From NCBI GenBank assembly GCA_963704595.1, contig OY969922.1, positions 930,001-994,000 of the forward strand: DNA of 64,000 bases, read 5' to 3'. This DNA is from Acuticoccus sp963704595. Its GTDB lineage: Bacteria; Pseudomonadota; Alphaproteobacteria; Rhizobiales; Amorphaceae. The number at the start of each line of letters is the position of its first letter. Position 1 is the stretch's first letter. Positions 56,550 to 64,000 of this stretch are shown piece after piece. Below the pieces are notes generated by a model, which was given only the letters and a program-made list of their open reading frames with translations, ran no database searches and had not been told where the DNA came from. The position numbers were made by a program, and so were the translations under genes.

Positions 56550-57320
56550 CTACATCGAGCCGAGGAAGCCGCCATCCACCGCCAGCATGTGGCCGTTGAC
56601 GTAGGCCGCCGCCGGGCTCGCGAGAAAGATTGCGGCGCCTGCGATGTCGGCCGGCTCGCCCCAGCGGCCCGCGGGCGTGCGCTTCTTGACCCAGGCGTTG
56701 AACTCGGGGTCGTCGATCAGCGGCTGGTTCATGTCGGTCGCGAAGAAGCCGGGCGCGATGCCGTTGCAGTTGATCCCCTTCGCCGCCCACTCGGAGGCCA
56801 TCGCCCGCGTCATCATCTTGAGGCCGCCCTTGGCCGTCGCGTAGGCGGAGATGTTGGGGCGCGCCACCTCGCTGGTCAGCGAGCACATGTTGATGATCTT
56901 GCCGCGGCCGGCCTTCAGCATGGCCGGCACGCAGGCCTTGGCGAGGTAGTAGGCGCCGTCGAGATGGATGCCCATGATCCTGTGCCAGTCGTCGTCGCCG
57001 AACTCGACCATGGGCCTCCGGATGTTGATGCCGGCGTTGTTGACCAGGATCGACGGCACGTCCCCCTGAGCCGCAAGCGCCGCCACACCCTCGGCGACGG
57101 CCTCCGCGTCCGACACGTCGAACGCCGCCGCGGTGGCATTCAGCCCGTCGCCGGTGAGGGTCGCGGCGGTCGCCTCGGCGCCTTCGAGGTTGGTGCCGTG
57201 GATGATGACGCGGGCGCCGGCCTCGGCGAGGCCCCGCGCGATGAACGAGCCGAGCCCGCGGCTGGAGCCCGTCACGAGGGCGGTTTCGTTGTCGAGGCGG
57301 AACATCGTTGCACCGTTCAT
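56550..57320 (-). CDS. SDR-family oxidoreductase (gluconate 5-dehydrogenase-like)
   Basis: 256 residues. VTGSSRGLGSFIARGL, SILVNNAGINIRRP, NMCSLTSEVARPNISAYATAKGG (Ser, Tyr, Lys) and GIAPGFFATDMNQPLID, a close match to Gno/IdnO-type enzymes that interconvert gluconate and 5-ketogluconate or similar acids. ATG 57320. Convergent with the isomerase-like gene and divergent from the dehydratase gene at 57434. Confidence 0.85.
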   Translation of the reverse strand: MNGATMFRLDNETALVTGSSRGLGSFIARGLAEAGARVIIHGTNLEGAEATAATLTGDGLNATAAAFDVSDAEAVAEGVAALAAQGDVPSILVNNAGINIRRPMVEFGDDDWHRIMGIHLDGAYYLAKACVPAMLKAGRGKIINMCSLTSEVARPNISAYATAKGGLKMMTRAMASEWAAKGINCNGIAPGFFATDMNQPLIDDPEFNAWVKKRTPAGRWGEPADIAGAAIFLASPAAAYVNGHMLAVDGGFLGSM

Positions 57321-57433
57321 TGCGGTTGCTCCCTTGCGCCGGGGGCGCCTGTTATCGTTTCGAATATTCCCACCCGTAAGCGCCGGCGCCGGGCCGCACA
57401 AGCCGCGCTCTCCTCCAGAAGGTCCTGACTCCG

Positions 57434-58624
57434 ATGAAGATCAAAGCCGTCCGCACCAAGCTCTACGAGTGGACCGGACCCACCGAGGCCCCGGCGCAGA
57501 AGCTCTCCAACAACCCGCTCGACATCTTCGAGACGTCGTCCGAAGCGGGCGGCAACACGCTGAAGAGCTTCACCTTCCACAACTGGCTGATCGTGGAGGT
57601 GGAGACCGACAACGGCATCGTCGGCATCGGCAACGCCGCCCTCTCGCCGCTGGTGACGCGCGCGGTGATCGACCATCACCTGCGCGCCATCGTGGTGGGC
57701 GAGGACCCGTGGGACATCGAGCGGCTGTGGCAGCTGATGTACCGCAAGACCATCGCGTTCGGCCGCAAGGGCGCGGTGCTCGCCGCCATCAGCGCCATCG
57801 ACATCGCTGTGTGGGACGTGCTCGGCCAGGCGGCGGGGCAGCCCGTCTACCGCCTGATCGGCGGCGCCACCCGCGACGCGATCCCCGTCTACGCGTCGAA
57901 GATCTACAACCAGCCGCTGGACGCGCTGATTGCCGAGGCGGCGGACTACAAGCGCCAGAATTTCCAGGGCGTGAAGATGCGGCTCGGCTATGGGCCGCGC
58001 GACGGGGCGGCGGGGATGGCGAAGAACATCGCCAACATCCGCGCCGTGCGCGAGACCATCGGCGACGATGTCGACCTGATGGTCGAGGTCTACATGGGCT
58101 GGACCTTCAACTACGCCAAGCAGATCCTGCCGCGCCTTGCCGAGTTCAACCTGCGCTGGGTGGAGGAGCCGCTGCTGCCGGACGAGATCGAGGGCTACGC
58201 CGAGCTCAACCGCCTCGGCCATGTGCCCATCGCCGGCGGCGAGCACGAGCACACGCTGGCCGGCTTCCGCACCCTCGTCGAGAAGCGCGCGGTCGACTAT
58301 CTCCAGTTCGACACCAACCGCGTCGGCGGCATCACCGCGGCGCGCAAGATCGCGACGCTGGCGGAGGCGTTCGGTGTGGAGTTCGTGCCGCACGCGGGGC
58401 AGATGCACAACTATCAGGTGGTGATGTCGAGCTACGCGGCGCCGATGGCGGAGTTCTTCCCGCCGTGCCCGATCGAGGTCGGCAACGAACTGTTCTGGTA
58501 CATCTTCGACGGCGAGCCGCTGGCGGAGAATGGCTATGTCCGCCTCGACCCGGACAAGGCCGGCATGGGCCTGACGCTCAGCGCCGAGCACCTCCACAAC
58601 TTCCGCATCACGGAAGGCGGCTGA
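57434..58624 (+). CDS. Mandelate-racemase-family sugar-acid dehydratase (L-rhamnonate dehydratase-like)
   Basis: 396 residues, enolase superfamily. Barrel residues: GVKMRLGYGPRDG (base), MVEVYMGW (Glu), RWVEEPLLPDE (Glu), AGGEHEHTLAGFRTL (Glu) and the His in VPHAGQMHNYQVV. The GGEH-H and PHAGQ patterns and overall layout resemble RhmD, which turns L-rhamnonate into 2-keto-3-deoxy-L-rhamnonate. Second dehydratase of the region, so two sugar acids may be handled. Faces the gluconate-dehydrogenase-like SDR. Confidence 0.83.
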   Translation: MKIKAVRTKLYEWTGPTEAPAQKLSNNPLDIFETSSEAGGNTLKSFTFHNWLIVEVETDNGIVGIGNAALSPLVTRAVIDHHLRAIVVGEDPWDIERLWQLMYRKTIAFGRKGAVLAAISAIDIAVWDVLGQAAGQPVYRLIGGATRDAIPVYASKIYNQPLDALIAEAADYKRQNFQGVKMRLGYGPRDGAAGMAKNIANIRAVRETIGDDVDLMVEVYMGWTFNYAKQILPRLAEFNLRWVEEPLLPDEIEGYAELNRLGHVPIAGGEHEHTLAGFRTLVEKRAVDYLQFDTNRVGGITAARKIATLAEAFGVEFVPHAGQMHNYQVVMSSYAAPMAEFFPPCPIEVGNELFWYIFDGEPLAENGYVRLDPDKAGMGLTLSAEHLHNFRITEGG

Positions 58625-58625
58625 G

Positions 58626-59642
58626 TCAGCGGGGCTCGAAGGTGTCGCAGATCTCGATAAGGCGCCGCGCGCCGGCCTCGTGCGAGAAGGTTTGCGTGAC
58701 GGCCTCAGCGGCGGCCGCCCCGAGGGCGGTGCGGCACGCTTCGTCCGCCCACAGCGCGTCGAGCTTCGCCCGCAGCGCCGCGGCATCCCCGAGCGGCGTC
58801 AGGATGCCCGTCACCCCGTCGTCCACATAGTCGCTGGCGCCGTTGGCGTCGGTCGCGATCACCGCCGCGCCGAACATCATCGCCTCGACGATTGTGACGG
58901 TGCCGGCGCCCATCGCGGCGCCATCGAGAGGGATGACGTTGATCCGCGCGCGCTGCGCGAGGGCATGGCATTCCACCAGCGGCAACCCTGAACGGATGGT
59001 GACGTTGTCCGGCACGTCGAGCCCCTCGGTAGCGTGCGGGCCGGCGACGATCACGGCCTTGCCCGGAAAGCCGCGCAGCGCCTCGCACAGGGTCGCGTAG
59101 TCGCGATGGTGCGAGCCCATGGCGACCACGAACGGCGCATCCTCGCTCACGGGGAGCATCCGCACTTCGCGCCGCACCGTGAAGGGCGCGAACGCGAAGC
59201 GGCTCTTCGGCATGTCCAGCGCCTTGGCGTAGGCCTCGATCTCGAGCTGTGTCGTCAGCACGAACCGGTCGACGGCGTGAAGGCCGGCGGTCGCGATGCG
59301 CCGCTTGATGGGCGAGCTCAGCGCGCCGGTGTTGAAGTAGTAGGCGATGACGGGAGCGCGCGAGAGGGTGAGCCGCTTCATCAGCCCCACCGTCATCGCA
59401 AGCTGCGGGAACACCGTGATGATGCCGACCCGCCCTGGATGCCGCCGTGCCGCGGCAAGCACCCGCCGCGCCTGCCCCAGATAGTCGCCCCACTGGCTGG
59501 CGGAGGTGGAGGCGCGCGAGCGGTCGTGGTCGTAGGTGGCGGGGACGGTCTCGAACGTGTGGCCGCAATCGTCGGGCAGGAACCGCGGCAGCCACGTGGT
59601 GTGCGACTCGCGTGGGTTCGACGGGGCGACGATCCAGTGCAT
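58626..59642 (-). CDS. Glycosyltransferase (GT4-like)
   Basis: 338 residues. GT-B fold; the C-terminal donor domain has VVAMGSHHRDYATL, INVIPLDGAAMGAGTVTIVEAMMFGAAVIATDANGASDYVDDGVTG, matching the E-x7-E region of GT4 enzymes. Transfers a sugar from a nucleotide sugar during surface polysaccharide or glycolipid synthesis. ATG 59642; the longer frame adds 38 residues without support. Convergent with the dehydratase gene, with one base between. Confidence 0.8.
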   Translation of the reverse strand: MHWIVAPSNPRESHTTWLPRFLPDDCGHTFETVPATYDHDRSRASTSASQWGDYLGQARRVLAAARRHPGRVGIITVFPQLAMTVGLMKRLTLSRAPVIAYYFNTGALSSPIKRRIATAGLHAVDRFVLTTQLEIEAYAKALDMPKSRFAFAPFTVRREVRMLPVSEDAPFVVAMGSHHRDYATLCEALRGFPGKAVIVAGPHATEGLDVPDNVTIRSGLPLVECHALAQRARINVIPLDGAAMGAGTVTIVEAMMFGAAVIATDANGASDYVDDGVTGILTPLGDAAALRAKLDALWADEACRTALGAAAAEAVTQTFSHEAGARRLIEICDTFEPR

Positions 59643-59696
59643 CTCGGTTCCGTTCAGCGGGCGCGCTCCCGCACCGTTTCGACACCCCAAGTCTAG

Positions 59697-59913
59697 CCGC
59701 CCGGCGCCCCACCGCAAACGCCGATAGCTGCTACACCCATCATTGCATATAAACATTTCCTAAATGCTATTGATTTAAAGCGGCGGTAGGAATAGTGGAC
59801 TCCGGGCGTCAGGTCTGTGACGGGTGCCACGGAGAAAATGGTATCTATTACAGGTTGATAAGTGATAATGTAGTTTAATTCCATGCACTATACCGATTGA
59901 AGAACCGTCCACT
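59697..59913. other. AT-rich non-coding patch upstream of the sulfotransferase-like pair
   Basis: About 217 bases, much richer in A and T than the rest of the window (for example TTGCATATAAACATTTCC). It separates the glycosyltransferase gene from the first sulfotransferase-like gene. No convincing small gene, repeat or RNA. Could hold promoters for both sides or mark acquired DNA. Confidence 0.6.
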
Positions 59914-60744
59914 TTGAATCCTGCCCCGATCATTTTGCATCTGCATGTGCCTAAATGCTCGGGGACCTCGATCAACACGGTGTTTCAGCAGCATTTCAGG
60001 CCGCGGGTCCTCACCCATTCCGACCACGCGCTGGTGGAACGGTTCGAGGCGATGTCTCCGGACGAGCGCGATGCGGCCTTCGATTGCGTGACCGGGCACA
60101 TCCAATGGGGCCTCCACCGGAAGTTCGGCCGCCGTGCGCTCTATGTCTCGGCGGTGCGCGACCCGCTCGAACGGCTGTGCAGCTACTTCAACTACGTCCA
60201 CCTCGAGCCGAACCATCCGCTGCACGAGACTCTCGGGCGGGAGCTCCCTGATCTGAATGGCCTTACCCATGGCTGGCTCGCGGGCCACCGGCCGCTGCGC
60301 AGGGCGTTCAACAACCAGATCTGCCGCACCTACGCCGGCAAGCCGGTGAGCGAGAACAACTACCAGGCGTTCGAGAAGCGGGTGCTGTCCGATATGAAAG
60401 CCGGGCGTTTCGTCGTCGGCACGCTCGACGTCGTCGAGCGGTGGATGGCGCAGAAAGGCTTCATTTCCGACGAGGCGCCGTTACCGCACCAGAACCGGAG
60501 CGGAGGCCGGGAGGGGCCGCACGACTTCGTGCCTGCCTCGCCGGCAATGCTGGAGCAGAAGGTCCGGCGGCTTCTCATTCACCTCAACGGGCTCGACTAC
60601 CGCCTGATCGAGGCGATCGGCTGGGCGAACTATGTGGCAGGCGCGGCGAACCGCCCGCCCGAAGGCTGGCAGCGGGCGCTGAACCTGCGCGCGCAGCAGC
60701 AGGACGGTCCGAACGGCGCGCCGGACGGACGAAAAGCCGCCTGA
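59914..60744 (+). CDS. Sulfotransferase-like protein 1
   Basis: 276 residues. PAPS 5'-phosphosulfate loop appears as LHLHVPKCSGTSIN near residue 10 and the 3'-phosphate loop as VSAVRDPLERLCSYFNYVH near 85, the arrangement of the sulfotransferase-2 family. The Cys in PKC-x-GTS replaces the usual Thr or Ser. C-terminal half is helical and ends in a Gly/Asn-rich tail. Start is a TTG with weak ribosome site, so the start is uncertain. Likely sulfates a surface glycan or small molecule; the neighbouring glycosyltransferase supports a glycan. Paralog at 60889. Confidence 0.72.
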   Translation: MNPAPIILHLHVPKCSGTSINTVFQQHFRPRVLTHSDHALVERFEAMSPDERDAAFDCVTGHIQWGLHRKFGRRALYVSAVRDPLERLCSYFNYVHLEPNHPLHETLGRELPDLNGLTHGWLAGHRPLRRAFNNQICRTYAGKPVSENNYQAFEKRVLSDMKAGRFVVGTLDVVERWMAQKGFISDEAPLPHQNRSGGREGPHDFVPASPAMLEQKVRRLLIHLNGLDYRLIEAIGWANYVAGAANRPPEGWQRALNLRAQQQDGPNGAPDGRKAA

Positions 60745-60888
60745 CCGGATCCCCGCCGACGCAATCGTGCGCTGGATCGGAGGCGAGACTGCTTGTATGG
60801 CATCTGCTGCGTGGAATGACCCGCAGGATTAAAGCTCACGATCGTGCACCGCCACGGGCGCGACTTGTGGATCGCGAATGGGATTTCG

Positions 60889-61722
60889 ATGAGCGAGAAG
60901 CCGGTAATCATCCACCTGCACGTGCCCAAGTGCGCAGGAACCTCGATCAAGTACAGCCTCAAGGAGCGGATCGGGCACAGGATGCTGAGCACCGAGTTCG
61001 TGGACAAGATGGCCGAGTTCGAGGCGAAGTCCCCGGCCGAACGCGACGCGGACTACGACTGCATCGCCGGCCACATCGTGTGGGGGATGCACACCAGGTT
61101 CACGCGGCCGGTGGTCTATATCTCCGTCGTGCGCGATCCGCTGGAGAGGCTTTGCAGCTTCTTCAACTTCGTGCACCTGCAGAAGAACCACCCCACGCAC
61201 GAACGGCTCGCCCGGACGCTGCCGGACATCAACGCCGTAAACCCCAACTGGCTGCAACGCACGCCGGGCTTTCGCGCGCAGTTTACCAACCTCATCTGCC
61301 GCCACTTCGCCGGGCACGAGGTCACCGAGAAGAATTACGACGCGCTGGAGAGCCGGCTCCTGTCCGACATGGCGGAGGGCCGCTTCGTCACCGGCACGCT
61401 CGACGTCGTGCAGAACTGGCTGTCGGAAAACGACATCGTGCAGATGGGCCGCACGCTGCCGCACATCAACCGCAGGACCGACTACCAGGCCGACCACGAA
61501 TTCGTCGTCGCCTCGCCCGAAATGCTGACGCCGCGGGCGCGCCGGCTGCTCCTCCGCCTGAACGAGCTCGATTACAGGCTGATCGAGACGATCAACTGGG
61601 CGAACTTCATGGCAGGGCGCGGCCCGCGGCCCGCGGAGGGCTGGCAGCACGTGCAGTCCCTGCGCGCCGCCGAAGCCGCCCGGCTCCACGGCGGAGGGGC
61701 CGCCGGCGGAAAGCAGGGCTAG
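60889..61722 (+). CDS. Sulfotransferase-like protein 2
   Basis: 277 residues, clear tandem paralog of the gene at 59914: LHVPKCAGTSIK, VVRDPLERLCSFFNFVHLQKNHPTHERL, LLSDMAEGRFVTGTLDVV and RLNELDYRLIETINWANFMAG match it in order. ATG at 60889 (MSEKPVIIHLHV) aligns with the first paralog's start; the frame extends 15 codons upstream. 144 bp separate the two. Two such enzymes in tandem suggest two acceptors or positions, not proved. Confidence 0.72.
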   Translation: MSEKPVIIHLHVPKCAGTSIKYSLKERIGHRMLSTEFVDKMAEFEAKSPAERDADYDCIAGHIVWGMHTRFTRPVVYISVVRDPLERLCSFFNFVHLQKNHPTHERLARTLPDINAVNPNWLQRTPGFRAQFTNLICRHFAGHEVTEKNYDALESRLLSDMAEGRFVTGTLDVVQNWLSENDIVQMGRTLPHINRRTDYQADHEFVVASPEMLTPRARRLLLRLNELDYRLIETINWANFMAGRGPRPAEGWQHVQSLRAAEAARLHGGGAAGGKQG

Positions 61723-61747
61723 GTCCCGCGCCGGCTGGAGCGGTGCG

Positions 61748-62989
61748 TCAGGCGGTGAGCCGCATGAGTGCGTTCGCAAGGAGCTGTGCCCCGCGGGCGA
61801 TCGCCTCGGCATCGGTGAACTCGGCCGGCGCGTGGCTGATCCCGCCGCGGCTCGGCACGAAGATGAGCCCGGTCGGGCAGAGCGCCGTCATCGTCTGCGC
61901 GTCGTGGCCTGCGCCCGACGGCATCCGGCGCAGCGTGTAGCCGAGCCCCGCGCACTCGGCCTCCAGCATCGCGCCGATTTCGGCATCGAGGGCCACCGGG
62001 TCCAGCCAGCTCGAGGTCTCCACCCGGGACGATACGCCGAGGCTGGCGCCGACGTTCTCGACGAGCTCGCCGATGCGGGACCTGAGGTCCAGCATGACGG
62101 CTCGCGCGGTGTCGCGCAGGACGATGGTGAAGCGCGCCGCGCCCGCGATGGTGTGGACCGCGTTGGGGGACAGCTCCACGTGGCCGACGGTGATGCGGGT
62201 CTCGTCGGTGCCGTGGCGGGCGGCGAGGCCGGGGAGGGCGGCGCCGATCTCGGCGAGCGCCTGGAAGGCGTCGGCGCGCATGGTCATCGGGGTGGTGCCG
62301 GAGTGGTTGGCGCGGCCGGTCAGCGTCACCGCCAGCACGCAGACGCCCGACACGCTGTGCGCGATGCCGATCTCGGCGCCCGTCCGCTCCAGCACCGGCC
62401 CCTGCTCGATGTGAAGCTCGAGGAACGCGCGCACCGACCCCGGCGAACGGGCAGCGCCCGGCACGGCCGCCGGGTCGAGGCCCGCCGCCCGCATCGCGTC
62501 GGTGAGGCGCACGCCATCGGCATCGACGGCGCCTTCCACGAACGCGGCCGTCGCGGTGCCGGTGATCGCCTGCGAGCCCAGCATTCCGCCGAAGCGGCCT
62601 TCCTCGTCCGCCGTCGCCACCACCTCGATGGCGGTGGCCGGCACGTGCCCGCGGTCCTTCATCGCGCGGACCGCCTCCAGCGCGGCGGCACAGCCGATCA
62701 CGCCGTCGAACGCGCCGCCGTCCGGCACGGTGTCGAGGTGGGAGCCCGCCATGACGCACGGCCCCCCGGCGGGGCCGAAGCGGCCGAAGAGGTTGCCCGC
62801 GTCGTCGGTGTGGACGGCAAGGCCATCGCGCCGCATCTCGTCCGCGAACCATGCTCTGGCGGCCATGTCTGCCGCGCTGAAGGCGACGCGGTCATACCCG
62901 CCGGTCGCTTCGTTGCGGCCGAAACGGTTGATGCCTTCGATCAGCAGGGCGAGGCGCGCAGGGTCGATGGCAAGAGGCGCATCCGTCAT
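61748..62989 (-). CDS. M20-family amidohydrolase (allantoate/N-carbamoyl-L-amino acid hydrolase type)
   Basis: 413 residues. Metal motifs MAGSHLDTVPDGGAFDGV, EVVATADEEGRFGG and FLELHIEQGPVLE, plus GRANHSGTTPM in the dimer domain and RRMPSGAGHDAQTM, PSRGGISHAPAEF near the end, all typical of the AllC/HyuC/UPB group. Hydrolyses N-carbamoyl amino acids, allantoate or ureido compounds. Divergent from a peptide/opine-type binding protein, which may supply its substrate. Confidence 0.9.
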   Translation of the reverse strand: MTDAPLAIDPARLALLIEGINRFGRNEATGGYDRVAFSAADMAARAWFADEMRRDGLAVHTDDAGNLFGRFGPAGGPCVMAGSHLDTVPDGGAFDGVIGCAAALEAVRAMKDRGHVPATAIEVVATADEEGRFGGMLGSQAITGTATAAFVEGAVDADGVRLTDAMRAAGLDPAAVPGAARSPGSVRAFLELHIEQGPVLERTGAEIGIAHSVSGVCVLAVTLTGRANHSGTTPMTMRADAFQALAEIGAALPGLAARHGTDETRITVGHVELSPNAVHTIAGAARFTIVLRDTARAVMLDLRSRIGELVENVGASLGVSSRVETSSWLDPVALDAEIGAMLEAECAGLGYTLRRMPSGAGHDAQTMTALCPTGLIFVPSRGGISHAPAEFTDAEAIARGAQLLANALMRLTA

Positions 62990-63078
62990 GCCGCGCCGGC
63001 GCCGTGCGGGACCGTCAGGTTGTCATGCGCGCGGCGTATGTGGTTGTTTCGGGCAAGCAACGCAGAAGGAGCGAACCC

Positions 63079-64000
63079 ATGGCCCGCATCTTTTCCGCGG
63101 TCGCGCTGGCGATCGCGACCGTTCTCGGCGCAACCTTCGCCGGACCCGCCAGCGCGCAGACGCCGCCGGGCGTCCTCGTCGTCGGCCAGATCGCCGAGCC
63201 GAAATCGCTCGATCCCCACGCCGTCACCGCGGTCAACGACTTCCGCATCCTCGTCAATCTCTACGACGGCCTCGTCCGCTTCAGGGACGGCACGCTGGAG
63301 GTGGAGCCCGCGCTCGCCGAGAGCTACGAGGTGTCGGACGACGGCCTCACCTACACGTTCGCCCTGCGCGAAGGCGTCACCTTCCACGACGGCACGCCGT
63401 TCAACGCGGACGCCGTGGTGTTCAACTTCGAGCGGATGCTGAACGAGGATCATCCGTTCCATGATACCGGCCCGTTCCCGCTGTCGTTCTTCTTCTCCGC
63501 CGTCGACAAGGTCGAGGCGGTAGACGATTCTACCGTCCGCTTCACCCTGAAGGAACCCTACGCGCCGTTCCTCTCCAACCTCGCCTACCCCACGGGCCTC
63601 ATCGTTTCGCCCGCAGCGGTCGAGGCGGGCGGCGCGGACTTCGGCCGCAGCCCCGCCGGCACCGGCGCCTTCACCTTCGCCGACTGGACGCCCAACCAGC
63701 GCGTGGTGCTGGAGAAGAACCCCGACTACTGGGACGGCGCACCGCCGCTCGAAGCCGTCGTCTTCCGCCCGATCACCGACGCCAACACCCGCCTTGCCGA
63801 GATGCTGTCCGGCGGCATCGACGTGATGGTCGAGACCCCGCCCGATGCCGTCGCCCAGTTCCGCGACGACGCCGGCTTCACCGTCCACGAGCAGGCCGGC
63901 CCGCACCTGTGGTTCCTGATCCTCAACACCAAGGAAGGCCCGTTCGCCGACAAGCGCGTCCGCCAGGCGGCCAACTACGCCATCGACAAGGGCGCACTGA
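63079..64000 (+). CDS. Family 5 solute-binding protein (peptide/opine type), N-terminal part
   Basis: At least 307 residues visible, running off the window. Signal peptide VALAIATVLGATFAGPASA, then VVGQIAEPKSLDPHAVTAVND, YDGLVRF, LRAGVTFHDG-like LREGVTFHDGTPFNADAV and VVLEKNPDYWDGAPP, the hallmarks of DppA/OppA-type ABC binding proteins. GAAGGAGCG ribosome site. Its permease and ATPase genes should lie just beyond 64000. Divergent from the amidohydrolase. Confidence 0.9.
   Translation, partial: MARIFSAVALAIATVLGATFAGPASAQTPPGVLVVGQIAEPKSLDPHAVTAVNDFRILVNLYDGLVRFRDGTLEVEPALAESYEVSDDGLTYTFALREGVTFHDGTPFNADAVVFNFERMLNEDHPFHDTGPFPLSFFFSAVDKVEAVDDSTVRFTLKEPYAPFLSNLAYPTGLIVSPAAVEAGGADFGRSPAGTGAFTFADWTPNQRVVLEKNPDYWDGAPPLEAVVFRPITDANTRLAEMLSGGIDVMVETPPDAVAQFRDDAGFTVHEQAGPHLWFLILNTKEGPFADKRVRQAANYAIDKGAL

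Noticed and set aside
59693..59978. Two small minus-strand frames in the AT-rich patch
   Set aside because: They overlap each other and the next gene, lack ribosome sites and have no recognisable sequence.

Overview
The window is 64 kb of strongly GC-rich, densely packed bacterial chromosome. It holds about 58 protein genes and no rRNA, tRNA, CRISPR array, transposase or phage gene that I can see. Gene content points to an alphaproteobacterium, probably Hyphomicrobiales (Rhizobiales): an ispE/TPR/polyprenyl synthase/DUF2007 block, a HAD nucleotidase-dapD-DUF805-dapE block, pyruvate phosphate dikinase, a TctABC transporter, a polyamine locus and several RbsA-type sugar ABC systems. The order assignment is inference; the window has no marker RNA.

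Layout. 1-5443: methylthioribose salvage (mtnK, mtnA, minus strand) faces a sugar-type ABC transporter. 5448-9922: an ABC membrane domain without ATPase, a CoxG-like protein, a sugar isomerase-like protein and a periplasmic 5'-nucleotidase. 9941-13762: tctC-tctB-tctA plus an HpcH/HpaI aldolase. 13822-27440: mostly housekeeping (polyprenyl synthase, ispE, a secreted TPR protein, ppdK, corA, dps, a SleB-type wall hydrolase, an MFS carrier, a thioesterase divergent from a MarR regulator). 27458-32367: the dapE/dapD lysine-biosynthesis block and an MscS channel. 32364-42685: polyamine uptake and breakdown (glutamine-synthetase-like ligase, class III aminotransferase, potFABC, agmatinase) ending in an M24-family protein and an ArgE-like deacylase. 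42690-44399: a nitroreductase and a BKACE enzyme around a strong palindrome. 44402-58624: a large deoxysugar/sugar-acid regulon with a 12-gene minus-strand operon (RhaS-like ABC importer, FadR-type GntR regulator, Gfo/Idh/MocA oxidoreductase, acetoacetate-decarboxylase-family protein, mutarotase, two SDRs, an enolase-superfamily dehydratase, an aldo/keto reductase) and three more sugar genes. 58626-61722: a glycosyltransferase and two tandem sulfotransferase-like proteins near an AT-rich patch. 61748-64000: an amidohydrolase and the start of a peptide/opine-type binding protein.

Two cross-cutting observations matter to any user of this annotation. First, at least fifteen reading-frame breaks occur in otherwise intact genes, and every one that I could resolve is a single EXTRA base; a sixteenth is ambiguous. 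This looks like sequencing or assembly error, not gene decay, and it creates false fusions (for example potB-potC). Second, in all three transporter operons where the solute-binding-protein gene lies directly upstream of the membrane or ATPase genes, a perfect GC-rich hairpin sits in the gap behind it. I found no clearly new defence or mobile system. The best candidates for unusual biology are the sugar regulon with its acetoacetate-decarboxylase-family member, the possible methylthioribose transporter, and the paired sulfotransferase-like genes.
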